The notes beneath the pieces are model-generated. The model saw nothing but the letters and a program-made list of their open reading frames with translations, ran no database searches and had not been told where the DNA came from. A stretch of DNA of 64,000 bases, taken from contig NZ_JABEME010000015.1 of NCBI RefSeq assembly GCF_013004645.1, forward strand, positions 1-64,000, given 5' to 3'. The translations under genes and the position numbers were made by a program. The stretch comes from Stenotrophomonas africana (GTDB taxonomy: Bacteria; Pseudomonadota; Gammaproteobacteria; Xanthomonadales; Xanthomonadaceae). This document shows, piece after piece, positions 1 to 10,137 of this stretch (position 1 is its first letter; every line of letters begins with the position of its first letter).

Positions 1-64
1 GATGCCGCGGCCAAGCCCCCAAGGACGGGTTCACGGCGTCCCCCGCGAACCCACCCCGCCCGGC
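1..64 (+). repeat. Composite palindromic element, right part of a copy cut by the window edge
   Basis: The bases carry the same core seen at 6434-6535 and 14703-14804: half of the inner hairpin (GATGCCGCGG), the spacer CCAAGCC, the block ending ACGGCGTCCCCC, and a right stem arm ending in CCACCCCGCC. The left arm lies before the window. A tract with GCTTTTGCTTT follows at about 70-85, as in the other copies. Orientation is taken as plus. Confidence 0.6.
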
Positions 65-132
65 CAAGCGCGGCTTTTGCTTTACGCGGCCGAGCAGCCA
101 GCCACGAGGGGCTGCGCCGTTGGCTGGAACCC

Positions 133-155
133 CAGTCGAGCAAGCTCGACTCTAC
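133..155 (-). repeat. SMAG/REP-type palindrome
   Basis: Read on the minus strand this starts GTAGAGTCGAGC and folds into a perfect hairpin (GTCGAGC / GCTCGAC). The GTAG end is the hallmark of S. maltophilia SMAG repeats. It lies about 90 bp before the first pirin gene. Confidence 0.7.
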
Positions 156-243
156 GGAACAACCTGTTACCCATACGGGGCATGTCCCCGTCACAGCTGC
201 GTGCGATGCTGACCACCTGATCCCTGCCAGCGAGAACGCCCGC

Positions 244-1107
<864 letters not shown>

Positions 1108-1185
1108 ACATCGCGTGTTGCACACATCCGAAGGTGTATCCCTGCACCCGGCGTTGACACTACAGTCACCCGCTGATCACTGAAA

Positions 1186-1201
1186 TGTGACATAAATCAC
1201 A
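1186..1201. promoter_or_regulatory. Perfect CRP/Clp-type palindrome upstream of aqpZ
   Basis: TGTGACATAAATCACA is an exact TGTGA-N6-TCACA palindrome, the consensus site for CRP. Xanthomonads have the CRP homologue Clp, which recognises the same type of site. It lies 27 bp before the aqpZ start codon. A TTGACA hexamer is at 1154-1159, so the site would sit near the -10 or start site of a promoter there, which would favour repression; this is inference. Confidence 0.6.
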
Positions 1202-1228
1202 CTTTAGACCGTCAAAGGAGTGCAACAC

Positions 1229-1948
1229 ATGAGCATGGGTAAACGCTTGTCGGCCGAGTTCCTCGGCACGTTCTGGCTGGTTCTGGGTGGCTGTGGCAGC
1301 GCGGTGCTGGCCGCCAAGTTCGGAGGTGACGGCAATCCGCTGGGTATCGGTTTCCTCGGCGTGGCGCTGGCCTTCGGCCTCACCGTGGTGACCGGCGCCT
1401 ATGCGTTCGGCCATATCTCCGGCGCGCACTTCAACCCCGCGGTCAGTGTCGGCCTGTGGGCCGGCGGCCGTTTTCCGACCAAGGACCTGATCCCGTACAT
1501 CATCGCCCAGGTCGCCGGCGGCCTGCTGGCCGGCTTCATTCTGCTGCAGATCGCCTCCGGCGCCAGTGGCTTCGCCATCGATGGCAGTCAGGCCGGTGCG
1601 TTCGCCAGCAACGGCTATGGCGCGCTGTCTCCTGGCGGCTACAGCGTGGCGGCCGCCTTCCTGTGCGAAGTGGTGCTGACGGCGGTGTTCCTGATCGTGA
1701 TCATGGGCGCCACCCACGGCAAGGCACCGGCCGGCTTCGCGCCACTGGCGATCGGCCTGTCGCTGACCCTGATCCACCTGATCAGCATCCCGGTCACCAA
1801 CACCTCGGTGAACCCCGCCCGCTCCACCGCCGTCGCGTTCTTCGCCGGCAGCGGCGCGGTCAGCCAGCTGTGGCTGTTCTGGGTCGCTCCCCTTCTGGGC
1901 GGCGCGATCGGCGGCATCATCTACAAGTGGATCGGCAACGACCGCTGA
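1229..1948 (+). CDS. aqpZ: Aquaporin Z
   Basis: MIP-family water channel of the inner membrane, 239 residues (E. coli AqpZ has 231). Both half-helix NPA motifs are present: HFNPAVS after the second helix and VNPARS after the fifth. The N-terminus [16 protein letters not shown] is typical of AqpZ. The ATG at 1229 is chosen because AAAGGAG (1214-1220) sits 8 bp before it; a GTG at 1220 overlaps that RBS and an ATG at 1235 is also possible. Hydrophobic segments span almost the whole protein, giving six expected membrane helices. It is a single gene preceded by a perfect CRP/Clp-type site. Confidence 0.95.
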   Translation: MSMGKRLSAEFLGTFWLVLGGCGSAVLAAKFGGDGNPLGIGFLGVALAFGLTVVTGAYAFGHISGAHFNPAVSVGLWAGGRFPTKDLIPYIIAQVAGGLLAGFILLQIASGASGFAIDGSQAGAFASNGYGALSPGGYSVAAAFLCEVVLTAVFLIVIMGATHGKAPAGFAPLAIGLSLTLIHLISIPVTNTSVNPARSTAVAFFAGSGAVSQLWLFWVAPLLGGAIGGIIYKWIGNDR

Positions 1949-2145
1949 GGCCTGTGTGGACCCTTGCGGCCGACCATCGGCCGCAATGGTTACGCTTGTA
2001 ACCGCAATTTGTGCGATCGCTCACGTTCCGTTAAGGTTGAGTTGACCGTCCGTGCACATGCCGGCCGGGGTGGCATCCGGGGATGGGATGCCAACGCCGC
2101 CCGCCCATCCGGCGGCGCCAAACGACACACCACCTTGGGGGATGC

Positions 2146-2607
2146 ATGAAGTTCGCGCCTGTAGTGTTGTCGAGCCTGCTGTTCGTCGTGGCCCAGGCCG
2201 CGGCTGCACAGGCTCCCACCGAATGTCCTTCGCTGCCGGCCAGCAGTGGCCTGCAATGGCAGCAAGTGGTGCAGACGGACTTTCTGATCTGTCGCGCCAG
2301 TACCGGAGATGGCCGTGAGGTACTGAGCCTGATGCTCAGCGCACGTGACCCGTCCATTCCGTTGAACCGCTCGCTGCGCCAGGAAAAGGGCAGCTTCGGC
2401 GGTGAATCACTCTACTGGTACCAGCCCGACCTTGGTGGCCAGCAGCCGCCGGGCTATGCCGAACGCCGGATCAGCGTGGTCAAGCTCGACAAAGGGCGTT
2501 ACGCGCAGATTTCGCTGTATCCGGACAGCCCGCAGGAACTGGGCTCGCTGCAGCAGCTGGCGCAGGGCATGAGCCTGACCCCGTCGGCCGTGGCAGCCGG
2601 GCGCTGA
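2146..2607 (+). CDS. Secreted hypothetical protein
   Basis: 153 residues starting MKFAPVVLSSLLFVVAQAAA, a clear Sec signal peptide with likely cleavage after AAA-QA near residue 21. The mature part has a Cys pair (CPSL and LICRAS) that could form a disulfide in the periplasm. I recognise no domain. The ATG at 2146 follows a GGGGGA-type RBS; the frame stays open further upstream but without signal-peptide character. A hairpin with arms GGGGATG/CATCCCC follows the stop at about 2613-2640, then REP-like palindromes. Confidence 0.7.
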   Translation: MKFAPVVLSSLLFVVAQAAAAQAPTECPSLPASSGLQWQQVVQTDFLICRASTGDGREVLSLMLSARDPSIPLNRSLRQEKGSFGGESLYWYQPDLGGQQPPGYAERRISVVKLDKGRYAQISLYPDSPQELGSLQQLAQGMSLTPSAVAAGR

Positions 2608-2612
2608 GCATG

Positions 2613-2640
2613 ACGGGGATGACTGCCTGGCAGCATCCCC
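2613..2640. terminator. Hairpin downstream of the secreted hypothetical gene
   Basis: GGGGATG-A-CTGCC-T-GGCAG-CATCCCC forms a near-perfect stem right after the stop codon. There is no T-run, so it is a stabilising or weak terminating hairpin rather than a canonical terminator. Confidence 0.4.
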
Positions 2641-2663
2641 ACAATACGGCCCGCTTACAAGGG

Positions 2664-2733
2664 GGTGCCGACCGCTGGCCGGCACCTCGATCCGCCGTGA
2701 CCTCAAGCAATTACCAGCCAGCGGCCGGCATTC
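2664..2733. repeat. Pair of REP/SMAG-like palindromes
   Basis: GGTGCCGACCGCTGGCCGGCACC and, about 25 bp on, a second copy in inverse orientation containing GCCAGCGGCCGGCATT. Together they form an inverted dimer between two convergent genes. Confidence 0.55.
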
Positions 2734-2735
2734 GC

Positions 2736-3587
2736 TCAGAACTTGCCTTCCTGGAAATCGACGAAGGCCTGCATCAGTTCCTGCCGCGTGTTCATCACGA
2801 ACGGACCATGCCGCATCACCGGCTCGCGCAGCGGACGGCCGGCCACCAGGATCAACCGCGCGCCTTCGCTGCCGGCCGAGAGGTGCAGCTGTTCTCCGCC
2901 GCCCAGCACCGCCAGTTCCTGGCGTGCCACGTCACGCGCAGCGTCCTGCTCACCTACCGTCACCGCACCTTCGAACACATAGGCAAACGCGTTGTGCCCT
3001 TCCGGCAGCGCATAGGTCCAGGCGCGATCCGGCGCCAACGTGATGTCCAGGTAGAGCGGCTCGGTGGCCGGCTGCACGATCGGGCCGTCGGTACCGTCCA
3101 CGCTGCCGGCGATCACCTTCACCTCCACGCCCGGCTCCGGGTGCACCACGGGGATGCGCTCCGGCGCGAACTCCTGGTACTTCGGATCGGTCATCTTCTC
3201 CTTCGCCGGCAGGTTCACCCACAGCTGGAAACCGCGCATCTGCCCGCTTTCCTGTTCGGGCATCTCCGAATGCACCAGGCCACGGCCAGCGGTCATCCAC
3301 TGAACGCTGCCCGGGGTCAGCAGGCCTTCGTTGCCATGGTTGTCGCGATGCCGCATGCGCCCGTCGAGCATGTAGGTGACGGTCTCGAAACCACGGTGCG
3401 GATGCTCGGGAAAGCCTGCGATGTAGTCTTCGGCACGGTCGGTACCGAACTCATCAAGCAGCAGGAACGGATCCAGGTCCGGCAGCGTCGGGCCGCCGAT
3501 GACGCGGGTCAGGCGCACGCCGGCACCGTCGGAGGTGGGCATGCCACGGATGGTGCGCAGTACGCGGACCGGTTCGGGAAAGCTCAT
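2736..3587 (-). CDS. Pirin family protein
   Basis: 283 residues, of the same family as the gene at 244 but divergent from it. The cupin metal motif is seen as HPHRGFETVTYMLDGRMRHRD and is followed by GSVQWMTAGRGLVHSEMPE. The start ATG at 3587 has AGGAG 6 bp upstream; the frame is open further upstream without a better start. A redox or metal-linked role is possible, but nothing in the sequence fixes the substrate. It diverges from cstA, with about 215 bp between the start codons. Confidence 0.9.
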   Translation of the reverse strand: MSFPEPVRVLRTIRGMPTSDGAGVRLTRVIGGPTLPDLDPFLLLDEFGTDRAEDYIAGFPEHPHRGFETVTYMLDGRMRHRDNHGNEGLLTPGSVQWMTAGRGLVHSEMPEQESGQMRGFQLWVNLPAKEKMTDPKYQEFAPERIPVVHPEPGVEVKVIAGSVDGTDGPIVQPATEPLYLDITLAPDRAWTYALPEGHNAFAYVFEGAVTVGEQDAARDVARQELAVLGGGEQLHLSAGSEGARLILVAGRPLREPVMRHGPFVMNTRQELMQAFVDFQEGKF

Positions 3588-3802
3588 GGCGACTCCTGTT
3601 GGATGGATGCCACTGAAGATGGACGCCACATGGCCGCACGCCAATGGACGGCGCCGCAACCGATTGTTCCATCCCTGATGTTCGCTGCACGTCAGCACGC
3701 CCTGCGTACGACCAAAGTACTACCGCCGATTCGTCCTGTGCCAATTGACCCTGCCGAGGGCACGCGGGACTCTTTGACTGTCTTTCCGGGAGAGAGCACC
3801 TC

Positions 3803-5884
3803 ATGAAAGGGTTTTCCAAAATAGGCTGGGCGGTACTCGCCCTGCTCGGCGCCTTCTGTCTGGGCACCGTGGCCCTGCGCCGCGGCGAACACATCAATGC
3901 CCTGTGGATCGTCGTCGCCGCAGTTTCGCTGTACCTGGTGGCCTATCGCTTCTACAGCCTGTTCATCGCCAACAAGGTGATGCAGCTGGATCCAACCCGG
4001 GCCACCCCGGCGGTGATCAACAACGATGGCCTGGACTACGTGCCCACCAACAAGCACGTGCTGTTCGGCCATCACTTCGCCGCCATCGCCGGCGCCGGCC
4101 CGCTGGTCGGTCCGGTACTGGCCGCGCAGATGGGCTACCTGCCCGGCCTGTTGTGGCTGGTGGTGGGCGTGGTGCTGGCCGGTGCGGTGCAGGACTTCAT
4201 GGTCCTGTTCCTGTCCAGCCGTCGCAACGGCCGCTCACTGGGTGACCTCGTCCGCGAGGAAATGGGCCAGGTGCCCGGCACCATCGCGCTGTTCGGTGCG
4301 TTCCTGATCATGATCATCATCCTGGCGGTGCTGGCGATGGTGGTGGTCAAGGCGCTGGCCGAAAGCCCGTGGGGCATGTTCACGGTGATCGCGACGATGC
4401 CCATCGCAATCCTGATGGGCGTGTACATGCGCTACATCCGCCCCGGCAAGATCGGCGAAATCTCGGTGGTTGGCCTGATCCTGCTGCTGGCCGCGATCTG
4501 GTACGGCGGCAAGGTCGCCGCCGATCCGGTCTGGGGCCCGGCCTTCACCTTCACCGGCACCCAGATCACCTGGATGCTGATCGGCTACGGCTTCGTCGCG
4601 TCGGTGCTGCCGGTGTGGCTGCTGCTGGCCCCGCGTGACTACCTGTCGACCTTTCTCAAGATCGGCACCATCATCGCGCTGGCCATCGGCATCCTGGTGG
4701 TGATGCCGGAACTGAAGATGCCGGCGTTGACCCAGTTCGCCGCCAGCGGTGACGGCCCGGTGTGGAAGGGCGGCATGTTCCCGTTCCTGTTCATCACCAT
4801 CGCCTGCGGCGCGGTCTCCGGTTTCCATGCACTGATTTCCTCCGGCACCACTCCGAAGCTGCTGGCCAATGAAGCGCACATGCGTTACATCGGCTACGGC
4901 GGCATGCTGATGGAATCGTTCGTGGCGGTGATGGCACTGGTGGCGGCCTCGATCATCGATCCGGGCATCTACTTCGCGATGAACAGCCCGGCGGCGGTGA
5001 TCGGCGCCGACGCCGCGTCGGCCGCGCACTACATCACCAACACCTGGGGCTTCACCATCACGCCTGAACAGCTGACCGCGACCGCGGCGGCGATTGGCGA
5101 GCCGACCATCCTGCATCGTGCAGGTGGCGCGCCAACACTGGCGGTGGGCATCGCGCAGATCCTGCACGAAGCGATTCCCAGTGGCAGCGACGCGATGATG
5201 GCGTTCTGGTACCACTTCGCGATCCTGTTCGAAGCATTGTTCATCCTCACGGCAGTGGACGCTGGCACCCGTGCCGGTCGCTTCATGCTGCAGGACCTGC
5301 TGGGCAACTTCGTGCCGGCCCTGAAGAAGACCGAATCGTGGACCGCCAACATCATCGGTACCGCCGGCTGCGTGGCGCTGTGGGGCTACCTGCTCTACAC
5401 CGGCGTGGTCGATCCGTTCGGTGGCATCCAGACGCTGTGGCCGCTGTTCGGCATCTCCAACCAGATGCTGGCGGGTATCGCGCTGATGCTGGGCACGGTG
5501 GTGCTGTTCAAGATGAAGCGTGACCGCTATGCGTGGGTGACCGCAGTGCCGGCCGTGTGGCTGCTGATCTGCACCACCTACGCCGGCTTCATCAAGATCT
5601 TCGACAGCAACCCGGCGCAGGGCTTCCTGGCCCAGGCACACAAGTTCCAGGCCGCGCTCGCCAGCGACACGATCACCGCACCGGCCAAGTCGGTGGCGCA
5701 GATGAAGCAGATCGTGGTCAACGCCTACGTCAACACCGGTTTGACCGCGCTGTTCCTGCTGGTGGTGGGCGCAGTGCTGGTTTATTCGATCAAGACCATC
5801 CTGGCGGCCCGCCGCAATCCGCAGCGCACTGACCGTGAAACCCCGTACGTGGCACTGAAGCCGCATGAAATGGTGGATCTGTGA
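3803..5884 (+). CDS. cstA: Carbon starvation protein CstA (peptide/pyruvate transporter)
   Basis: 693 residues, close to E. coli CstA (701). It is hydrophobic throughout with many expected membrane helices and carries the family's conserved stretches [20 protein letters not shown] and SSGTTPKLL. CstA-family proteins import peptides or pyruvate across the inner membrane under carbon limitation. GGGAGAG stands before the ATG at 3803. The stop overlaps the start of the next gene (TGATG), the usual cstA-ybdD arrangement, so both are co-translated. In E. coli cstA depends on CRP; I see no perfect CRP site here. Confidence 0.95.
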   Translation: MKGFSKIGWAVLALLGAFCLGTVALRRGEHINALWIVVAAVSLYLVAYRFYSLFIANKVMQLDPTRATPAVINNDGLDYVPTNKHVLFGHHFAAIAGAGPLVGPVLAAQMGYLPGLLWLVVGVVLAGAVQDFMVLFLSSRRNGRSLGDLVREEMGQVPGTIALFGAFLIMIIILAVLAMVVVKALAESPWGMFTVIATMPIAILMGVYMRYIRPGKIGEISVVGLILLLAAIWYGGKVAADPVWGPAFTFTGTQITWMLIGYGFVASVLPVWLLLAPRDYLSTFLKIGTIIALAIGILVVMPELKMPALTQFAASGDGPVWKGGMFPFLFITIACGAVSGFHALISSGTTPKLLANEAHMRYIGYGGMLMESFVAVMALVAASIIDPGIYFAMNSPAAVIGADAASAAHYITNTWGFTITPEQLTATAAAIGEPTILHRAGGAPTLAVGIAQILHEAIPSGSDAMMAFWYHFAILFEALFILTAVDAGTRAGRFMLQDLLGNFVPALKKTESWTANIIGTAGCVALWGYLLYTGVVDPFGGIQTLWPLFGISNQMLAGIALMLGTVVLFKMKRDRYAWVTAVPAVWLLICTTYAGFIKIFDSNPAQGFLAQAHKFQAALASDTITAPAKSVAQMKQIVVNAYVNTGLTALFLLVVGAVLVYSIKTILAARRNPQRTDRETPYVALKPHEMVDL

Positions 5885-6108
5885 TGAGCACGCAACTGGT
5901 TCCCGCTGGCCAGTACCAGGCGCACCGCCGCATCTGGCGGCGCCTGGTGCAGACCGCACGACTGTGCTGTGGCATTCCTGATTACGACAACTACGTTCGG
6001 CACATGCTGGAAAAGCATCCGGACCAGGAGCCGATGGACTACAAGACGTTCTTCCGCGAGCGCCAGGAAGCGCGCTACGGCGGACGCAATGGTGGTCGCT
6101 GCTGTTGA
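5884..6108 (+). CDS. ybdD: YbdD/YjiX family small protein
   Basis: 74-residue protein of the YbdD/YjiX family (DUF466), with the core [14 protein letters not shown] and the tail [12 protein letters not shown]. Members are always found next to cstA or its paralogue and are needed for transporter function. The ATG at 5884 overlaps the cstA stop by one base, implying translational coupling. A GTG at 5881 would add one residue. Confidence 0.9.
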   Translation: MSTQLVPAGQYQAHRRIWRRLVQTARLCCGIPDYDNYVRHMLEKHPDQEPMDYKTFFRERQEARYGGRNGGRCC

Positions 6109-6647
6109 GGGTTGGGTGTGGGTGCCGGGCTTTCAGCCCGGCGCCCGCAGAAGCAACTGCAACGACAACGGCCGGAGCGTCGGCTCTGGTTTTCTGTTTG
6201 GTTGGCGGGGCGGCGTCGGATTGTGGGGACGCCGCAATCCGACACCGCCCCACCTTTGACAGATTTCCGGTGTCTGGTAGATCCACGCCATGCGTGGATG
6301 AATCTCCGTCGAAATCGAATATTTCGACAATTGAATGAACAGCATCCACGCATGGCGTGGATCTACGTGTCGAAGGTCGACACCCACCAAGAGCAGGCCA
6401 TGCCATTCCGGCAGATCGCGGAACTCTGTCGAAGGCGGGGTGGGTCCGGTTGCGGGGGTGTCCGCGGCATGGATGCCGCGGCCAAGCCTACAGGGACGTA
6501 TTTACGGCGTCCCCCGCAACCGGACCCACCTCGCCGTCCCACGGATAGCCCGCTATTGCTGTTGCTTCGGCTGTTGCCGTTGAGATTGCCGGCCAGCGGC
6601 CGGCACTAGCGCTTCGGCGGGTGCCGGGCGCAGCCCGGCTGCACCAC
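6109..6647. repeat. Composite mirrored repeat element (first full copy)
   Basis: 539 bp between convergent genes with no credible ORF. From left to right: REP-like hairpin (TGCCGGGCTTTCAGCCCGGC, about 6121-6140); GCAACTGCAACGACAACGG tract; long palindrome D on the minus strand (arms 6204-6223 and 6235-6254, short form); SMAG inverted dimer 6277-6366; long palindrome A on the plus strand (arms 6434-6458 and 6511-6535, inner hairpin CCGCGGCATGGATGCCGCGG); a GTTGC-rich tract (6552-6585); REP-like hairpins to 6645. The leader CTGTC(A/G)AAGG precedes each long palindrome, so the two face each other. The same order recurs at 14352-14954. Confidence 0.75.
6277..6366. repeat. SMAG inverted dimer
   Basis: GTAGATCCACGCCATGCGTG at 6277 and its reverse complement ending in CTAC at 6366. 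Each half is itself a hairpin (ATCCACGC / GCGTGGAT). It sits in the centre of the composite element. Confidence 0.8.
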
Positions 6648-7900
6648 TCAGCCGTTGGCCATCCATTTCAGGATCAGGCCAGTGACATAGGCCAGCCCCG
6701 TGCCGGTCGCATAGCCCACCGTGCCCAGCAGCACGCCCACCGGGGCCAGCGTCGGATGGAACGCCGCTGCCACCACAGGAGCCGAAGCGGCTGCGCCGAT
6801 GTTGCCCTGCGAACCGATCGCGAAGAAGAACAGCGGCGCGCGCAGCAGCTTGGCCACCACCCACAGCACCAGCACATGCGTGGCCATCCAGATCGCGCCA
6901 AGCAGGAACAGCCACGGCCGATCCAGCAGCGACAGCAGGTTCATCTGCATGCCGATGCAGGCGATCAGGAAGTACAGGAACACCGTGCCCAGCCGCGACG
7001 CACCGGCCGCTTCCAGCCGGCGCGCACGGGTGAAGCTCAGGCCCAGGCCCATCGCGGTGGACAGCAGGATCACCCACACGAACTGGCTATCGAGACTGAA
7101 CTGGCTGGCCCAGCTGACATTGGCCTTGAACCAGCCCGACAGCGGTGCGGCGATGGCGTGGGCCAGGCCGACGCCGCCCAGTGCCACGCCGACGATCACC
7201 ATCAGGTCGGTCATGCTGGGAATGCGTGCGTTCTGTGCCTCGTAGGCGCTGATGCGTGCCTTCATCTCGTCGATGGCACGGGTATCGGCACCGTTGCGGG
7301 TATCGATCTGCTGCGCGCGGTTGGCCAGGAACAACAGGATCGCCATCCACAGGCTGGCGCAGGCTACATCGACCACCGCGAACTGGCCGAAGGTGGTCGC
7401 ATCGGTGCCGAACACCTCGCGCATGGCAACCATGTTGGCACCGCCACCGATCCAGCTGCCGGCCAGCGCCGCCATCCCAGCCCAGGTATCACCGGCCACG
7501 GTTTCGGGGTGGATCAGCTTCATCAGCTGGAACGAGACGATGGCACCGAGCATGATGCCGGCGGTACCTGCACAGAACACGATCAGCAGTTTGGGGCCGA
7601 GCTTGGCAATGCCCTTGAGGTCGATCGACAGGGTCAGCAGGACCAGCGCGGCCGGCAGCAGCACGTCGCGTGCGACCGGGTTGTACAGCGAAGTGTTGTG
7701 GCCGTCGATGACACCGGCGGTGTTGTAGATGGCGGGAATGAAATAGCACAGCAGCAGCGCCGGCACCCAGGCGAAGATCTTCTTCAACAACGGGGTCGGG
7801 CCACTGGCAGCCCAGAAGATCAGGGCCAGGGTGGCGGCAATCAGGCCCAGTCCAACGATGTCGTTGCTATCAGGGCAGTAGTAGCGGGTTCGGTCGGCAT
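6648..7900 (-). CDS. DUF819 family membrane protein, frameshifted near the 5' end
   Basis: The intact frame (380 residues from a TTG at 7790) is a polytopic membrane protein of the DUF819 family, with conserved GSWIGGGANMVAMREVFG. No ATG or GTG precedes it in frame. The real start is probably the ATG at 7900, which has AGAGGA just upstream and reads MPTEPATTALI. That frame closes after 19 codons, while the continuing family sequence (SNDIVGLGLIAATLALIFW, the first membrane helix) is in the next frame. One missing base near 7870 (CTGATAGC in place of CTGATTAGC) would join them. So it is either a sequencing error or a mutation removing the first helix. Substrate unknown. Confidence 0.8.
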
Positions 7901-7928
7901 GGGATCCTCTGTCGATCGAAAGAGCGGG

Positions 7929-7955
7929 AAAAAAAAGCGCCGCATAAAGCGGCGC
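7929..7955 (-). terminator. Rho-independent terminator of the histidine kinase operon
   Basis: On the minus strand GCGCCGC-TTTAT-GCGGCGC is followed by eight T. It lies 65 bp after the stop of the sensor kinase gene and just upstream of the DUF819 start, so it separates the two transcripts. Confidence 0.9.
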
Positions 7956-8020
7956 AGGTCGAGATTAACACTGTCTTCACGCCGGGTCATGCCGCAGCGC
8001 GGAGCAGGTCGGGATGCCGG

Positions 8021-9307
8021 TCAGGCCGGGCGCGAGGCGCCAAAGTCCAGGGTGACGCGTGTCCCGCGCGGGTCGCAGGGCTGCAGCTGCAGGGTCCAGC
8101 CCAGGTGCTCGCACAGCCGCGCGATCAGGTCCAGACCGATACCGCCACCCCGATCAGCACGTTCACCGCGGGCCATGCGTGCGTGGATCGCCGCGATCTC
8201 CTCCGGGCTCATGCCATGCCCCGGGTCCTGCAGGGTCAGCACCGCCGACGAGCTCAGGCGCAACTCAATGTGGCCACGCCCACTGTTCTCGATGGCATTG
8301 CGCAGCAGGTTGCCGATCGCGGCCTGCACAACGGCCAGCGGCGCGACAATATCCACCGGGGCAGCCTGGATGCCGATGCTCAGGTCCTTGTCGCCCAGCA
8401 GGTGGCGATGGTCGTCGACGATCTCCGGCAGCAGCTGGTCCAGCGCGATGCGCTCGGCACGTGCGGCCAGGCGCGCCGGATCACGCGCCAGCACCAGCAG
8501 CAGTTCAATCAGCTGCTCCACGCTCTGCGCCGTGCGCAGCACCCGCTGCATCTGCTGGCGTGCACGATCGGGCAGGCCCGGTTGTTCCAGTGCCAGCTCG
8601 GCGGCACCGGTCATCACTGCGATCGGCGTGCGCAGTTCGTGGCTGGCGGTACTGATGAAGACCCGCTCGCGCTCGACGAACTGTTCGTTGCGGTCCAGGT
8701 AGTCGTTCAGCGCATCGGCGATGGTATGCAGCTCGGAGCTGCCGCGCGGGTCGACCTCGATGCGCTGGCCCTGCACCCCTGGTCGCAACCCGGCAATGTG
8801 CTGTGCCAGCAGGCTCAACGGGCGCACCATGCGTTCCATGCCGAACGACGCCATCAGCACGGTGACGAAGATCATGATCACCCCGGCCAGCATCACCCAG
8901 CGCGTGGCGAACTGTTCCAGGTCATGGAAGTCGGAAATGTCCAGCGCCAGCGCCACCCGCCCCATCGAACCGGTGTCACGCACCATCACCGCAGTCTGTC
9001 GCCCCTTGATCGGCACCCCGTCATGCAGCCCCGGGTGCAGCATGCGCACGCTTTCCGGCATGTTGCCTTCATCGAAGCGGAACAGGCTGAGCGTGTCCGA
9101 GTCCTGCCAGCGATAGTGGGGCTCGTGCTCGGTGTGCTCGACGATGCTGTCCAGTTCGGAATTGAGCAGCGCGCGCCAGGCAGCATGCTCCGCATGTTCA
9201 TGCACGTAGTTGCCGACGCTGAACACCGCGACCGACAGCAGCGCCAGATAGCCCAGCAACCACCACACCACGCGCCGGTACAACGGCCCCGGCTTACTCG
9301 CCTTCAT
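8021..9307 (-). CDS. Sensor histidine kinase (ColS/PmrB-like)
   Basis: 428-residue inner-membrane sensor kinase. Order: TM1 (about 14-32), periplasmic loop (33-135) with an acidic/His segment EHTEHEPH, TM2 (136-155), HAMP, DHp domain with the H-box ASHELRTP (phospho-His 223), and an ATPase domain with N box NLLRNAIENSG and a GxGIGL motif. Three adjacent ATGs (9307, 9310, 9313) are possible; 9307 has the best spacing to AAGG. It overlaps the regulator gene by 14 bp, implying coupling. ColS-type kinases sense Zn/Fe through acidic residues in this loop and control lipid A phosphoethanolamine genes. Since such genes lie divergently here, that role is the best guess. Confidence 0.88.
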   Translation of the reverse strand: MKASKPGPLYRRVVWWLLGYLALLSVAVFSVGNYVHEHAEHAAWRALLNSELDSIVEHTEHEPHYRWQDSDTLSLFRFDEGNMPESVRMLHPGLHDGVPIKGRQTAVMVRDTGSMGRVALALDISDFHDLEQFATRWVMLAGVIMIFVTVLMASFGMERMVRPLSLLAQHIAGLRPGVQGQRIEVDPRGSSELHTIADALNDYLDRNEQFVERERVFISTASHELRTPIAVMTGAAELALEQPGLPDRARQQMQRVLRTAQSVEQLIELLLVLARDPARLAARAERIALDQLLPEIVDDHRHLLGDKDLSIGIQAAPVDIVAPLAVVQAAIGNLLRNAIENSGRGHIELRLSSSAVLTLQDPGHGMSPEEIAAIHARMARGERADRGGGIGLDLIARLCEHLGWTLQLQPCDPRGTRVTLDFGASRPA

Positions 9308-10007
9308 CATCATCCTTGCCGGCATCGCTGGGCGTGGTCACGGCCAAGCGGTAACCCACCCGCGGCAGGGTATGGATCAGTTTCTCGGCGAACGGTCCGT
9401 CCACACTGCGGCGCAGCTCGTAGACATGCGAACGCAGCAGGTCGCCATCCGGCGGCTCGTCGCCCCACAGAGCGAATTCCAGCTGCTGGCGGGTCACCGC
9501 GCCCGGGCTGGCACGCATCAATACTTCCAGCAGCTTGCGGCAGGCTGGGTACAGGTGCAGCACCTGGCCCTCACGCTGGGCCTCCAGCGTCGCCAGATCC
9601 AGCACCAGGTCGCCCACCTGCAGGCGCTTGCGCGGGTTGCGGCCCTGCGCACGCAGCAGCAGCGCTTCCAGCCGCACCTCCAGCTCGGGCAGCGCGAACG
9701 GCTTGGTCAGGTAGTCGTCGGCACCGGCGCGGAAGCCGGCGATCTTGTCCGGCAGCTCGTCACGTGCGGTCAGCATGATCACAGGCACTTCCGACGCATG
9801 TTCGGCGCGCAGCCGGCGCAGCACCTCCGGCCCCTCCATGCGCGGCAGCATCCAGTCCAGGATCACCGCATCGTAGGGGTGGCTGCCGGCCAGGTGCAGG
9901 CCGGTGATGCCATCCGGAGCCACGTCCAGCACATGCCCGCGCGACTCGAAATAGTCGAACAGGTTGGCCACCAGCTGGCGGTTGTCCTCGATCACCAACA
10001 GACGCAT
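9294..10007 (-). CDS. OmpR-family response regulator
   Basis: 237 residues: receiver domain with MRLLVIEDN, phosphoacceptor Asp51 (VILDWMLP) and the LTKPF lysine, then a C-terminal winged helix ending in HTLPRVGYRLA, typical of the OmpR/PhoB class. The ATG at 10007 is the natural domain start. It is the first gene of the operon with the kinase and diverges from the glycosyltransferase gene; the 130 bp between them probably hold both promoters. ColR- or PmrA-like function is inferred from the neighbours. Confidence 0.9.
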   Translation of the reverse strand: MRLLVIEDNRQLVANLFDYFESRGHVLDVAPDGITGLHLAGSHPYDAVILDWMLPRMEGPEVLRRLRAEHASEVPVIMLTARDELPDKIAGFRAGADDYLTKPFALPELEVRLEALLLRAQGRNPRKRLQVGDLVLDLATLEAQREGQVLHLYPACRKLLEVLMRASPGAVTRQQLEFALWGDEPPDGDLLRSHVYELRRSVDGPFAEKLIHTLPRVGYRLAVTTPSDAGKDDDEGE

Positions 10008-10137
10008 GCACGAAACATCCACGGAAGTTCGTACCATGGTAGCGCTGCCCATGTCGGAATGCGGTCGTCCCACCCCCTTCTGACGCTTTTCCCACCCCCG
10101 CCACCTCAGAATGGCCGTTTTGCTCCCGGAGCCTGCC

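Noticed and set aside
4235..6406. Long minus-strand open frame opposite cstA
   Set aside because: His/Gln/Arg-rich shadow of a GC-rich gene; no RBS, no domain, and it runs through the repeat region.
6109..6647. Repeats considered as a CRISPR array
   Set aside because: Units are few, differ in sequence, alternate in orientation and are not regularly spaced.
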